Assembly: GCA_949744025.1 (NCBI GenBank)
Contig: CATJWA010000185.1
Location: 1-28,130, forward strand
DNA: 28,130 bases
Direction: 5' to 3'
Source: an uncultured Eubacteriales bacterium
GTDB lineage: Bacteria; Bacillota; Clostridia; Oscillospirales; Oscillospiraceae
The notes under the pieces are model-generated. The model made no database searches, was not told where the DNA came from, and saw nothing but the letters and a program-made list of their open reading frames with translations. The stretch's first letter is position 1, and every line of letters begins with the position of its first letter. Shown piece after piece: positions 1-7,676 of the stretch. Position numbers and translations under genes: made by a program.

Positions 1-1
1 C

Positions 2-865
2 TCCCCCGATGAGGAGATTGATCTGGCACAGGCCATGACCGCCGGCAATCAGGCCGCCGAGATGCTGCACATGATGAAGACCGACGGCTTGGAGATTCCT
101 GAGGAGGAGCTGAAGGTCCTGCGCCGGAACTACCGGGCCGGTGAGAACGCCAAGCAGAAGCTGGCCGAGGCCAACCTTCGTCTGGTGGTGTCCATTGCCA
201 AGCGTTATGTGGGCCGGGGTATGCTGTTTTTGGATCTGATCCAAGAGGGCAACTTGGGACTTATCAAGGCGGTGGAGAAGTTCGACTACACCAAGGGCTA
301 TAAATTCTCCACCTATGCCACTTGGTGGATTCGTCAGGCCATCACCCGGGCTATCGCCGACCAAGCCCGGACCATCCGCATCCCGGTACACATGGTGGAG
401 ACCATCAACAAAGTGATCCGTGTCAGCCGCCAGCTGCTTCAGGAGCTGGGCCACGACCCCAGCCCCGAGGAGATCTCCGCCGAGATGGGGATGCCCGTGG
501 AGAAGGTCCGGGAGATTCTCAAGATCGCGCAGGAACCGGTGAGCCTGGAGACCCCCATCGGCGAGGAGGAGGACAGCCACTTGGGCGACTTCATCCCCGA
601 CGAGGACGCCTCCGAGCCGGCTGAGGCCGCATCCTTCACGCTGCTGAAAGAGCAGCTCATGGATGTGCTCTCAACGCTCACGCCGCGCGAGGAAAAGGTA
701 CTGCGCCTGCGCTTCGGACTTGAGGACGGGCGCACGCGCACGCTCGAGGAGGTCGGCAAGGAGTTCAACGTAACGCGCGAGCGCATTCGCCAGATTGAGG
801 CCAAGGCGCTGCGCAAGCTCCGTCACCCCTCCCGCTCGAAAAAGCTGAGAGACTTCCTTAATTAA
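2..865 (+). CDS. rpoD: Primary RNA polymerase sigma factor (RpoD/SigA), 5'-truncated by the window edge
   Basis: This directs core RNA polymerase to housekeeping promoters. The frame is open from base 2, so the true start lies upstream; about 287 residues are visible. They cover sigma-70 region 2 (from LRLVVSIAKRYVGRG through the melting motif YATWWIRQAI), region 3 (PVHMVETINK to EEISAEMGM) and region 4 (LTPREEKVLRLRFGL, helix-turn-helix VTRERIRQIEAKALRKLRHP), ending in the usual LRDFLN tail. Region 1.1 is not in the window. Codon usage is heterogeneous: before about base 575 Thr is almost always ACC and Arg is often CGG or CGT, while after about base 637 all six Thr codons are ACG and ten of twelve Arg codons are CGC. 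The protein family is certain; whether the first 600 bases belong to the same genome is not. Confidence 0.96.
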   Translation, partial: SPDEEIDLAQAMTAGNQAAEMLHMMKTDGLEIPEEELKVLRRNYRAGENAKQKLAEANLRLVVSIAKRYVGRGMLFLDLIQEGNLGLIKAVEKFDYTKGYKFSTYATWWIRQAITRAIADQARTIRIPVHMVETINKVIRVSRQLLQELGHDPSPEEISAEMGMPVEKVREILKIAQEPVSLETPIGEEEDSHLGDFIPDEDASEPAEAASFTLLKEQLMDVLSTLTPREEKVLRLRFGLEDGRTRTLEEVGKEFNVTRERIRQIEAKALRKLRHPSRSKKLRDFLN

Positions 866-870
866 AGCCG

Positions 871-905
871 AAAATGTCCGCCCGCATAATGCGGGCGGAC
901 ATTTT
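871..905. terminator. Intrinsic terminator after rpoD, probably bidirectional
   Basis: A perfect 15-bp inverted repeat, AAAATGTCCGCCCGC and its complement, surrounds the loop ATAAT six bases after the rpoD stop. The arms end in A4 and T4, so it can form a GC-rich stem with a U-tract on either strand. It also lies about 65 bases beyond the stop of the minus-strand gldA-type gene, and probably ends both transcripts. Confidence 0.9.
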
Positions 906-969
906 CGATTCAGCCGTGGATACAAAGGCACTCATAATATTTCGCTCCCTGAAGCGCGGGTGCGGCTTT

Positions 970-2055
970 TTAAGCTCCTCTGCCGCGGCGGTCCACCTCC
1001 AGCGCCGCCTCGATAAGCATATTCGCGTCCACTCCCGGAGGCGGTGAATTGGGCGCGGCACCGCGCCGGCACAGAAGATGGGCAACCGAGCGCAGCTTCT
1101 GTTCCGCGTTTTCCTTAAGTCCTATCTGCGCAAGCGTTACCGGCAGCCCTGCCCTGCGGCAGAATTCCATGGCCCTGCTCTGCTCCTCCTCCGGCCGGTT
1201 CTCAACGGCGAGCAGGCACAGCGTACCGAAGGCCACCTTTTCACCGTGGTAACAGGCGTGGCAGTCCTCCAGCACCGACACCGCGTCCTGAAAATCGTGG
1301 GCGCAGGACAGTCCGCCGCACTCAAAGCCTAATGCGCTGAGATAGGTGTTCGCCTCGATTACGCGCTCGAGCGGAAGCGTTACCTCATTGCGCTCCACGG
1401 CCTCAAGCGCCGCGAGGCCGTGCTCATACAGCGTGTCGCAGCAGAGCTTCGCCAAGCCTATTCCCGTGAGCGGCACGGCGCTGCCTATCGCGTTGGGAAA
1501 GCCGTTTTCAAAGCAGACTCTGGCCTCGTAATAGGTTGCCAGGGCGTCTCCCATGCCGCAGGCAAGCATTCTGGCCGGAGCCTGTGCGATAACGCGGCTG
1601 TCCATGATAACCATCTCGGGATTTCGGCCTAACTGCACCACGTCGCTGACCGCGCCGTGCTCGTCGTAGACAATGGACAGCGAGCTGCACGGCGCGTCGG
1701 AGGATGCAAGCGTTGGGACAATTATCATTGGAAGGCCGAGCCTGTGCGCCGTAAGCTTGGAGGAATCTATGACCTTTCCGCCTCCGATTCCGATAACCGC
1801 GCCGCAGCCGGCCTCTGAGGCCAGCGCGCTCAGGCGCTCCGCCTCCGCGGCGGTAGACTGTCCGCCGAAGCGTGCGAAAACACACTCAAGGCCCTGCTCC
1901 CTGATACTTTTTTCGATTGACTCCTTATAGCGCTTCATGGCTGTTCCGCCCGCGACGACAAAAAATTTCTTTCCCAGCGGGGAAACGAGCTCGCCCATTT
2001 TGTTTATCAAATCCGGCCCCTGAAGATAAGCGCCCGGTCCCTGTATTCTGTACAT
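970..2055 (-). CDS. gldA: Glycerol dehydrogenase family protein (iron/zinc alcohol dehydrogenase superfamily)
   Basis: Members oxidise glycerol to dihydroxyacetone, or related vicinal diols and hydroxyketones, with NAD in the cytoplasm. The 361 residues match family length. Seen are the nucleotide motif GIGGGKVIDSSK (89-100), the GldA hallmark PTLASSDAPCS (114-124), and three expected metal ligands: D170 in GMGDALATYYEAR, H253 in SCAHDF and H270 in YHGEKVAFGTL. The ATG is preceded by AGGAGG at good spacing. It is downstream of GRE1 on the same strand, separated by 136 bases that hold a strong hairpin and a possible promoter. With a dehydratase-like GRE and a second alcohol dehydrogenase nearby it may form the oxidative branch of a dha-like pathway (inference). 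The true substrate could be another polyol. Confidence 0.85.
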   Translation of the reverse strand: MYRIQGPGAYLQGPDLINKMGELVSPLGKKFFVVAGGTAMKRYKESIEKSIREQGLECVFARFGGQSTAAEAERLSALASEAGCGAVIGIGGGKVIDSSKLTAHRLGLPMIIVPTLASSDAPCSSLSIVYDEHGAVSDVVQLGRNPEMVIMDSRVIAQAPARMLACGMGDALATYYEARVCFENGFPNAIGSAVPLTGIGLAKLCCDTLYEHGLAALEAVERNEVTLPLERVIEANTYLSALGFECGGLSCAHDFQDAVSVLEDCHACYHGEKVAFGTLCLLAVENRPEEEQSRAMEFCRRAGLPVTLAQIGLKENAEQKLRSVAHLLCRRGAAPNSPPPGVDANMLIEAALEVDRRGRGA

Positions 2056-2101
2056 GACATAACCTCCTAAATTTGTCCTTGGTAATTTATTCTAAGCACA
2101 T

Positions 2102-2130
2102 ATTATATCAGGACCGGCGGCATATCTCCA
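2102..2130 (-). promoter_or_regulatory. Possible promoter for the gldA-type gene
   Basis: On the minus strand a perfect -10 TATAAT (2107 to 2102) follows TGGAGA (2130 to 2125, four of six matches to TTGACA) at 17-bp spacing. The spacer and -35 lie inside the GRE1-gldA hairpin, so the gene may be read both from GRE1 and from here. The -35 match is weak. Confidence 0.4.
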
Positions 2131-2140
2131 CCGGCCCTGA
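2108..2140 (-). promoter_or_regulatory. Intercistronic hairpin between GRE1 and the gldA-type gene
   Basis: The 13-base arms 2108-2120 and 2128-2140 pair throughout, with two G-U wobbles in the minus-strand RNA, around a 7-base loop. It starts 51 bases after the GRE1 stop. No U-tract follows on the minus strand, so a role in mRNA 3'-end protection, processing or partial attenuation is more likely than full termination. Confidence 0.7.
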
Positions 2141-2191
2141 ACATTTTATTTTTCCTGCTGTGTTTCCTGAGAAGGACCTTAGAATGTGGAT

Positions 2192-4738
2192 TCAGTCAAA
2201 GGACAGCTCTGTACGGCCGATAAGGTCGTCCTGTACCTCCTTGCTCAGGGACACGAAATAGGCGGAGTAGCCCGCGATGCGAACAAGCAGGTCCTGATAC
2301 TGCTCGGGGTGCTTCTGCGCGTCAAGCATGGTGTCGCGCCCTATTATGGAGAACTGGCTTTCCATGCCGTTGTTCTGGAAATATACATCCATAAGGCTCA
2401 TCAGATTTTCCCGCCCCACGTCGCCGGACACGGCGCTGGGAGAGAACTTCCAGTTGAGTATCATGCCGTTGGCAAAGCGGCTGTGGTCAAGCTTTGCCGC
2501 GGACTTGGCGATGGCGGTCGGGCCGCTGCGGTCGTGAGAGCAGCATTCGGTGTGCACGGGTCCCAGGCAGTCGGACAGCGGCTCAAAGGCCTTTCTGCCG
2601 TCCGGCGTGGCGGGAGTGTTCACGCCGTGCATGACGTTGCAGGTGACGGAGAATACGCCCGGCATGTACTCGCCCTGCGCGGGGGTGGGCTTATGGTCAA
2701 CGTTATTGCAGAACTGGTCGATAACAAAGCACCCGATATCATCGGCATAGTCGTCGTCGTTTCCGTACTGGTGCATACGGGAGCTGTTGACCAGCGCGTA
2801 CAGCGGCTCGTAGCCCTCCCAGTTTGCCTTCAGGGCGTCAAGCAGGGTCTGGCCCTCCACCTTCTTTTCATCGAAAACAAGCTGCTTTATGGCTGCGAGA
2901 CTGTCTATCGTGGTGCCGACGCCGACGGCCTGGGGAGCCGCGTTGTTGTAGTGAGCGCCGCCGAGGCTGATGTCCAGTCCCTTTTCAATGCAGTCGTCCA
3001 CTACAAGGGACAGGTACGGCAGCGGCTTGAGGCGCTGCTGTCCGCGCATCATCTTCGAGGTGGTGGACAGCATACTGCCCTCGAGGTACTCAAGCTGCTT
3101 GGCGTAGGAGTCGAGAACCTCATCAAAGCTCTTGAAGGTGTCCAGTCCACCGGTATCTATGGACAGGCTCTTGCCCGCTCCGGCGCAGGTGCCGTGGTAG
3201 GGGCAGCTCTCCGAGCAGTTGATACAGCGGCCGTGGTTAATCGCCATGTGCATTGCCAGGGCCAAGTTGAAGGAGGCCACATCGTGCCAGCCGTACATCT
3301 TTCCGGGCACGGACAGCTCCACACAGCCGATGCCCACGTAGTCACGCGCGTCCTGAAGGGTCTTGCCGAAGTTCATTACCGCCTGAATGCAGGCCGCGTC
3401 GTTGTAGATTTTCGGCTCGCCGGTGCCGATGAGAATGACGTTGAAGGTCTTGACCTTGAACTCGCGCGGCGTGTTCTCATGCAGGCGCACTCCAATCCAG
3501 GGGTTTGCCATGCGGGTATGAGCGTGGGCGTCCAGCGCCATGTAGCTCAAATCGTTGGTGATGTCCCTGCCGTATTTGTCCACGCCGCCGACGTCCAGCG
3601 CGGTGCCGCCCATGTTCTGGCCGCTGGCGAAGAAAATCTGGTCGGCGTTGCGCAGCTTGCGAAGCTGGTCAATCTTTATGTAGGAGCACTCGATGAGCTC
3701 CTGCATGAACTCACGGGTGAAGGTTCCATCGGCCAGGTCCTTCTTGTAGAAGGGCCAGAACAGCTCGTCAAAGCGCCCGTAGGTGGCTGAGTGGCCGTTG
3801 GACTCGACATAAACCATATCCGTGGCAATCTGCCAGAGCTGGATTGCCTCCCAGAAGTTTCTGGCCGGTCCCTCCGCAACCTGAAGCAGGTTGACGGACA
3901 TGCACTCAAGCTCCGCGCGGCGCACGGCGTCCTTCTCCTCGGCCGCCATCTGAGCTGCGAGCTTTCCGAAGCGGGTGATGTAGGACACCACGCCCTCGAG
4001 GGTGATAAGCTCGGCCTGATAAAACTCCTGCTTATCAAGATTTTCAGGCTTGGACAGGTCAAGCTCCGCCAGTTTTTTCTCAACCTGGGCGCGGATGCCT
4101 CCGAAGCCGATGTCCAAGAGCTTTTTGTAATTTATGCAGATGTGGCCTACGCCGCCTTCGATGAACAGGGCGGCGATGTTTATCTTCTTGCCGATATGGG
4201 AAATTCGCGTTTCGTCCTCGGTGAAGGTGTTGTGCACCAGGTCCCAGACGGTGCGGTTTTCCCAGTCCTTCTCGATGCCGAGGAGCTTCTGCTTTGTCTC
4301 CTCGGTCATGTAGTACTTGTCGTTTTTTCTCTGGTCCATGGGCTTTTCGCGAATCTCGTTGCATACCCAGTCATAGGAAAACTCCGGATAGACGGGAGCG
4401 GCGTTTGCAGGCGCCGCCATCTCGCCGGCAATCAGCTCGTCGGGGTAGATGTGTATGTCCACCTGCTGGAAAATGTCGCGCAGAATCATGGCCCACTTGA
4501 TGTTCTGCGGGTAGGCGGCGTACTTCTTGTAGCCCTCGGTCACAATCAGCGCGCGCTGCGCGTCCACCGTGCCCATGTAGGGGAACTTGCCCTCGCGCTG
4601 GAACTGGATAAGGCGGTTAATGCGCGGGAAGGGGGAGGGATTCTTCTCCGTTCCGTTTACTCCTACGCCCCACACCTTGTCATAGGGCTCTATCGCCAGC
4701 GGAGCGGTTTTGGTATTTGCTTTTGTCGCATTGCTCAT
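2192..4738 (-). CDS. Glycyl radical enzyme 1: diol-dehydratase-like, with an inserted four-cysteine motif
   Basis: This is a PFL-superfamily GRE, 848 residues, somewhat longer than glycerol dehydratase (about 787). The thiyl cysteine and base are C472 and E474 in GCVELSVPGKMYGWHD. The glycyl radical is G823 in RIAGYSAYF. H199 (GGVGHICINY), H316 and S317 (NGHSATYGRFD) and D486 fall where clostridial glycerol dehydratase has, from memory, H164, H281, S282 and D447. This suggests dehydration of a vicinal diol. Between the active-site strand and the DTG loop is an extra Cys-rich stretch, C505-x2-C508-x3-C512-x5-C518, which could hold an Fe-S cluster or zinc (inference). The N-terminus is about 35 residues longer than in glycerol dehydratase. 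AGGAGG lies 8 bases before the ATG. No HPAD-type small subunit is adjacent. The nearest activase is encoded at 7677-8663. A C-S lyase or another substrate cannot be excluded. Confidence 0.9.
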   Translation of the reverse strand: MSNATKANTKTAPLAIEPYDKVWGVGVNGTEKNPSPFPRINRLIQFQREGKFPYMGTVDAQRALIVTEGYKKYAAYPQNIKWAMILRDIFQQVDIHIYPDELIAGEMAAPANAAPVYPEFSYDWVCNEIREKPMDQRKNDKYYMTEETKQKLLGIEKDWENRTVWDLVHNTFTEDETRISHIGKKINIAALFIEGGVGHICINYKKLLDIGFGGIRAQVEKKLAELDLSKPENLDKQEFYQAELITLEGVVSYITRFGKLAAQMAAEEKDAVRRAELECMSVNLLQVAEGPARNFWEAIQLWQIATDMVYVESNGHSATYGRFDELFWPFYKKDLADGTFTREFMQELIECSYIKIDQLRKLRNADQIFFASGQNMGGTALDVGGVDKYGRDITNDLSYMALDAHAHTRMANPWIGVRLHENTPREFKVKTFNVILIGTGEPKIYNDAACIQAVMNFGKTLQDARDYVGIGCVELSVPGKMYGWHDVASFNLALAMHMAINHGRCINCSESCPYHGTCAGAGKSLSIDTGGLDTFKSFDEVLDSYAKQLEYLEGSMLSTTSKMMRGQQRLKPLPYLSLVVDDCIEKGLDISLGGAHYNNAAPQAVGVGTTIDSLAAIKQLVFDEKKVEGQTLLDALKANWEGYEPLYALVNSSRMHQYGNDDDYADDIGCFVIDQFCNNVDHKPTPAQGEYMPGVFSVTCNVMHGVNTPATPDGRKAFEPLSDCLGPVHTECCSHDRSGPTAIAKSAAKLDHSRFANGMILNWKFSPSAVSGDVGRENLMSLMDVYFQNNGMESQFSIIGRDTMLDAQKHPEQYQDLLVRIAGYSAYFVSLSKEVQDDLIGRTELSFD

Positions 4739-4831
4739 CTCTATTGCCTCCTGTTCGTCGTTTTTTATTCAACCTGTGCAGCCGTTTGTCTGTTCGCTTA
4801 ATTTGACTATATCACAGTTTCACTCCCTTGT

Positions 4832-4859
4832 GTATTAACGCTCCGTGAAGATCTGTCAA
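4832..4859 (-). promoter_or_regulatory. Candidate GRE1 promoter
   Basis: On the minus strand a perfect -35 TTGACA (4859 to 4854) is followed after 16 bases by TAATAC (4837 to 4832) as a moderate -10. Transcription would start near 4825 and give a leader of about 87 bases before the GRE1 ATG. Confidence 0.5.
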
Positions 4860-4932
4860 TCTTCTCTTTCGTGTTTTTGCTTTTATCCGCAATTTTAACT
4901 AATCGGTTATGATTCCATAATTTTTTCGGGGA

Positions 4933-4962
4933 TTGTATTGTGCATAAATTGTGGTCTAAAAT
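4933..4962 (+). promoter_or_regulatory. Candidate promoter for the MFS-alcohol dehydrogenase pair
   Basis: TTGTAT (4933-4938) and TAAAAT (4957-4962) are separated by 18 bases in an AT-rich stretch. The match is moderate. Confidence 0.4.
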
Positions 4963-5147
4963 AGATATAAAAATAGGCAAAAAGCACGAAAACCCCCGCT
5001 GCAGCCGGCAGCCCGGTCCGGAGGCGGATGAATTTAATGATATGCATAGGGGGTGAGCAGTCCCGATTCCATAATACAGACGCACTTTGCGATTCCGGCG
5101 CAAATACATGTGAGAGAGAAAATCGGAAAACAGAAAGGATGTCACTT

Positions 5148-6431
5148 ATGAAACAGTCTACCGATACTAAAAGTAATTTCAGCAAACGCCACTGGTGGGT
5201 AATTATCTACTGCCTGCTGGCACTGTTTTTCTACACCGGCACAACCGTGGACGGCATGAACATTACCGTGCCCGCCTTTTCCGGCGCTTATAACTGGGAC
5301 TATGCAACCCTGCTCGGCTTCGGCACCGTGGCCGGCTTCGCCGCAATTATCGGCCAGTTCTTCTTCGGCTGGGTCTGCTCCAAAAAAGGCCCCAAGTTCA
5401 CCATGATAGCCTGCATGTTCCTGTCCGGCGCGTCCTACATACTCTACGCCAACTCCTGGTCCACGACGGTTTACGTCGTTGCCCTGACTCTGGTCACCGT
5501 TTTTTCAAGCTGCTACGCCTACATCGGAGGCGGCGCGCTGGTTGCCAACTGGTTCCCCAAGAAAAAGGGTCTGGCCATGGGCTACACCACCATGGGCAAC
5601 AACTTCGCCTCCGCCTTTTTCGTGCCCATGATAGCCTGGCTCATCGGCGCCCTCGGCCTAATCTGGGGAATGACCGTTGTCGGCATCATGGTCTTTGTCC
5701 TCGGCCTCATAGGCATCATCACCATTAAGGACACTCCCGAGGAGTGCGGCGAAACGCCCGACAACGTACCAAGGGAGGCGCTGAAAAACTACTTCGAGAT
5801 TGAGGAGGGCCAGACCTACGTCAGCCAGTTTACCACCTCCAAGCTCCTGAAAACAAAGGAAACCTGGCTTGTCGCCCTTGTGCTGGGCATAAACTTCCTG
5901 GTCACCGTCGGCATCATGAGCCAGCTTGTGCAGCGCAACGTCAGCCTCGGCTTTGAGGAGAATGTTGCCATTACGCTCATGACCGTCTGCGCCCTGATAG
6001 GAGTGGCCGGCAGCTACGCCTGGGGCTGGGTTGACCAGAAATTCGGCACCAAGCGCTCCATGGTCGCTTTCTCAATCTGGTACGCGCTGGCAATAGCCTG
6101 CAATGTCTCCGAGGTAAAGGCTCTGGTTTATCTGTCCATATTCATGATAGGCGTATCCATCGGCGGCGCGGCAAACTTCACCACCTCTCTGACAGCCTCG
6201 GTCTTTGGCCGCCATGACTTCAAAATGGCATATGGCCTTATCTACCCGCTGCTCAATGTTGTGCAGCAGTCCAACTTCCTTGTAAACGCTATAGCTCTGC
6301 GTGCCACCGGAAGCCTGCGCGGGGCGTACATCGTATACATTGTGATGATTCTGCTCTCGGCGGTGATAGTCAGCCTCATCAATGACAGAAAATACAACAA
6401 GGACTATGCGGCCGAGGAACATGCGGCCTGA
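5148..6431 (+). CDS. Major facilitator superfamily carrier, OFA-like
   Basis: A twelve-helix inner-membrane transporter of about 427 residues. The first helix starts near WWVIIYCLLALFFYTG. The loop motif after helix 4 is WFPKKKGLAMGYTTMG, typical of the oxalate/formate antiporter (OFA) and monocarboxylate-like MFS group, and a central cytoplasmic loop (TPEECGETPDNVPRE) divides the two halves. I place the start at 5148 because AAAGGA lies 8 bases upstream; the in-frame ATG at 5139 would overlap that ribosome site. The gene is followed after 16 bases by the iron alcohol dehydrogenase, so the two form an operon divergent from GRE1. It probably brings in the GRE1 substrate or exports a product; relatives carry small organic anions, but the substrate is unknown. 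Confidence 0.88.
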   Translation: MKQSTDTKSNFSKRHWWVIIYCLLALFFYTGTTVDGMNITVPAFSGAYNWDYATLLGFGTVAGFAAIIGQFFFGWVCSKKGPKFTMIACMFLSGASYILYANSWSTTVYVVALTLVTVFSSCYAYIGGGALVANWFPKKKGLAMGYTTMGNNFASAFFVPMIAWLIGALGLIWGMTVVGIMVFVLGLIGIITIKDTPEECGETPDNVPREALKNYFEIEEGQTYVSQFTTSKLLKTKETWLVALVLGINFLVTVGIMSQLVQRNVSLGFEENVAITLMTVCALIGVAGSYAWGWVDQKFGTKRSMVAFSIWYALAIACNVSEVKALVYLSIFMIGVSIGGAANFTTSLTASVFGRHDFKMAYGLIYPLLNVVQQSNFLVNAIALRATGSLRGAYIVYIVMILLSAVIVSLINDRKYNKDYAAEEHAA

Positions 6432-6447
6432 AGGAGTTGAAAAAGTT

Positions 6448-7605
6448 ATGAGCGTACGATATAAGCAGGCAGTCCCCGTGGTTTTCGGCCCCGGCGCCGT
6501 GGGCGAGGTTGGAAGCGAGGTTAAAGCCCTTGGCTGCGGCAAGGCCCTGTGCGTCTATGACAGGGGCGTCAGCGCGGCCGGCATTGACGAAAAGGTAAAG
6601 GCCGCTCTTTCAAAGGCCGGCATCGGCATCGTCGTGTATGACCAAATCTCCGCCGACCCGTCCTCAGAGCTGGTGGATAAGGGCGCGGCTCTGGCCGCGA
6701 GCGAGGGTGTTGACTGCATCATAGGCATAGGCGGCGGCAGCAGCATGGATGCGGCCAAGGCAATATCGCTGATGATGGATAATCCCCCGCCGGTCTCGCA
6801 GTATCTGACGCTTCCGCCGATGCAGCTGGAAACTCACGTCCCCGTCGTTCTGGTGCCGACAACCGCTGGCACGGGCAGCGAGGTCACGGCGGTGTGCGTG
6901 ATATCCAAGCTCGACACCAACGAAAAGTTAGGCTTGTTTCACCGCGGGAGCGTAACCGCCGTTCTTGACCCCGAGCTGACGCTGAGCGTTCCTCCGGCAG
7001 TCACGGCCTACACAGGAATGGATGCTTTCTCCCACGCAGTGGAATCCATCACGGGACGCAGCCGCAACCCGCGCTCGGAGGTGCTGGCGCTCGACGCCAT
7101 ACGGAGAATAGTGCGCTATCTTCCCATAGCCTACCGCAGCGGTGCGGACATGGAGGCGCGCACCAACCTCTCTTTGGCCAGCAACTTTGCCGGCATAGCC
7201 TTCGCCGACGCTGACAACCACTTCGGCCACAGCATCGCCGACGCGCTGTCCGCCACCTTCCATACGCCCCACGGGCTCAACTGCGCATGGGGCAATCCCG
7301 AGCTGATACGCCTTATCGCCCCCGCGGTTCCAGATAAGCTTGCGCTGATAGGCCAGGCCATGGGGCTGAGCTGTACAGGCGCAGAATCTCCTGTACAGCT
7401 CGGTGAGCAGGTCGCCGCCGCGGTGCGTGAGCTCATGCGCTCCTGCGGCATCAAGTCCCCGCGTGAAATGGGCTTCACCCGCGAGCAGGTCGTCTCCGGC
7501 GCACCGCTGGCCTTTGGCAGCGGACTGCGCTTCAACTGCCCCGTTGATATAACGCCCGAGCTGGCGCAATCCGCCATGGAGGGCGTATACGACAACTATC
7601 AGTAA
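6448..7605 (+). CDS. Iron-dependent alcohol dehydrogenase (1,3-propanediol dehydrogenase/FucO-like)
   Basis: Members reduce aldehydes to alcohols, or the reverse, with NAD(P)H. The product is 385 residues, the normal length. Cofactor motifs are GIGGGSSMDAAK (93-104) and VPTTAGTGSEVT (136-147). All four expected metal ligands are present: D192 and H196 in TGMDAFSHAVES, H261 in HFGHSIADALS and H275 in PHG. The ATG at 6448 is chosen because AAGGAG (6431-6436), overlapping the upstream stop, precedes it by 11 bases and the protein then begins like others of the family. Its place beside GRE1 and an activase suggests that it reduces the aldehyde made by the GRE, as 1,3-propanediol dehydrogenase does in glycerol fermentation (inference). 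Confidence 0.9.
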   Translation: MSVRYKQAVPVVFGPGAVGEVGSEVKALGCGKALCVYDRGVSAAGIDEKVKAALSKAGIGIVVYDQISADPSSELVDKGAALAASEGVDCIIGIGGGSSMDAAKAISLMMDNPPPVSQYLTLPPMQLETHVPVVLVPTTAGTGSEVTAVCVISKLDTNEKLGLFHRGSVTAVLDPELTLSVPPAVTAYTGMDAFSHAVESITGRSRNPRSEVLALDAIRRIVRYLPIAYRSGADMEARTNLSLASNFAGIAFADADNHFGHSIADALSATFHTPHGLNCAWGNPELIRLIAPAVPDKLALIGQAMGLSCTGAESPVQLGEQVAAAVRELMRSCGIKSPREMGFTREQVVSGAPLAFGSGLRFNCPVDITPELAQSAMEGVYDNYQ

Positions 7606-7618
7606 GCAGCAAACGAAT

Positions 7619-7642
7619 TGGGAGCGGCAAATGTCGCTCCCA
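7619..7642. terminator. Hairpin between convergent genes, weak terminator
   Basis: Nine-base arms, GGGAGCGGC and GTCGCTCCC, pair with one G-U around the loop AAAT, extended by one outer T-A pair. It lies between the plus-strand alcohol dehydrogenase stop (7605) and the minus-strand activase stop (7677). No clear U-tract follows, so termination efficiency is uncertain. Confidence 0.55.
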
Positions 7643-7676
7643 TTCAGGCTGTAACACAAAGACTGCTTCGGGCGGG

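Larger units (their letters stand above)
4739..5147. other. Divergent intergenic region between GRE1 and the MFS carrier
   Basis: These 409 bases contain no convincing gene. They hold a minus-strand promoter candidate for GRE1, a plus-strand candidate for the MFS gene, and a direct repeat of GATTCCATAAT at 4911-4921 and 5065-5075. If the plus-strand promoter is right, the MFS mRNA has a leader of about 175 bases. That leader is GC-rich around 4993-5030 and includes a small hairpin, GCTGC-agccg-GCAGC. I do not recognise a known riboswitch in it. Confidence 0.6.

Noticed and set aside
2186..3790. Long plus-strand open frames opposite GRE1 (and likewise opposite GRE2, GRE3 and the UroD-like gene)
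   Set aside because: They are antisense to strongly conserved enzymes, low in family motifs and rich in Val, His, Gly and Arg, as expected from GC-rich complements.
2192..4738. GRE1 as choline trimethylamine-lyase (CutC)
   Set aside because: At the position where CutC has a choline-binding aspartate GRE1 has H199, the GWHD motif of diol dehydratases is present, and no microcompartment or cut genes are nearby.
2192..4738. GRE1 as isethionate sulfite-lyase
   Set aside because: The Arg and Gln that I recall binding the sulfonate upstream of the thiyl Cys are not found at the matching spacing; hydrophobic residues, Gly and His are there instead. A related sulfonated diol is not excluded.
2192..4738. 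GRE1 or GRE2 as 4-hydroxyphenylacetate decarboxylase
   Set aside because: No small Cys-rich subunit gene lies beside any GRE, and no convincing small frame was found in the gaps.
4970..5147. Riboswitch in the MFS leader
   Set aside because: The leader is long and GC-rich in part, but I could not fit it to any riboswitch consensus I know.
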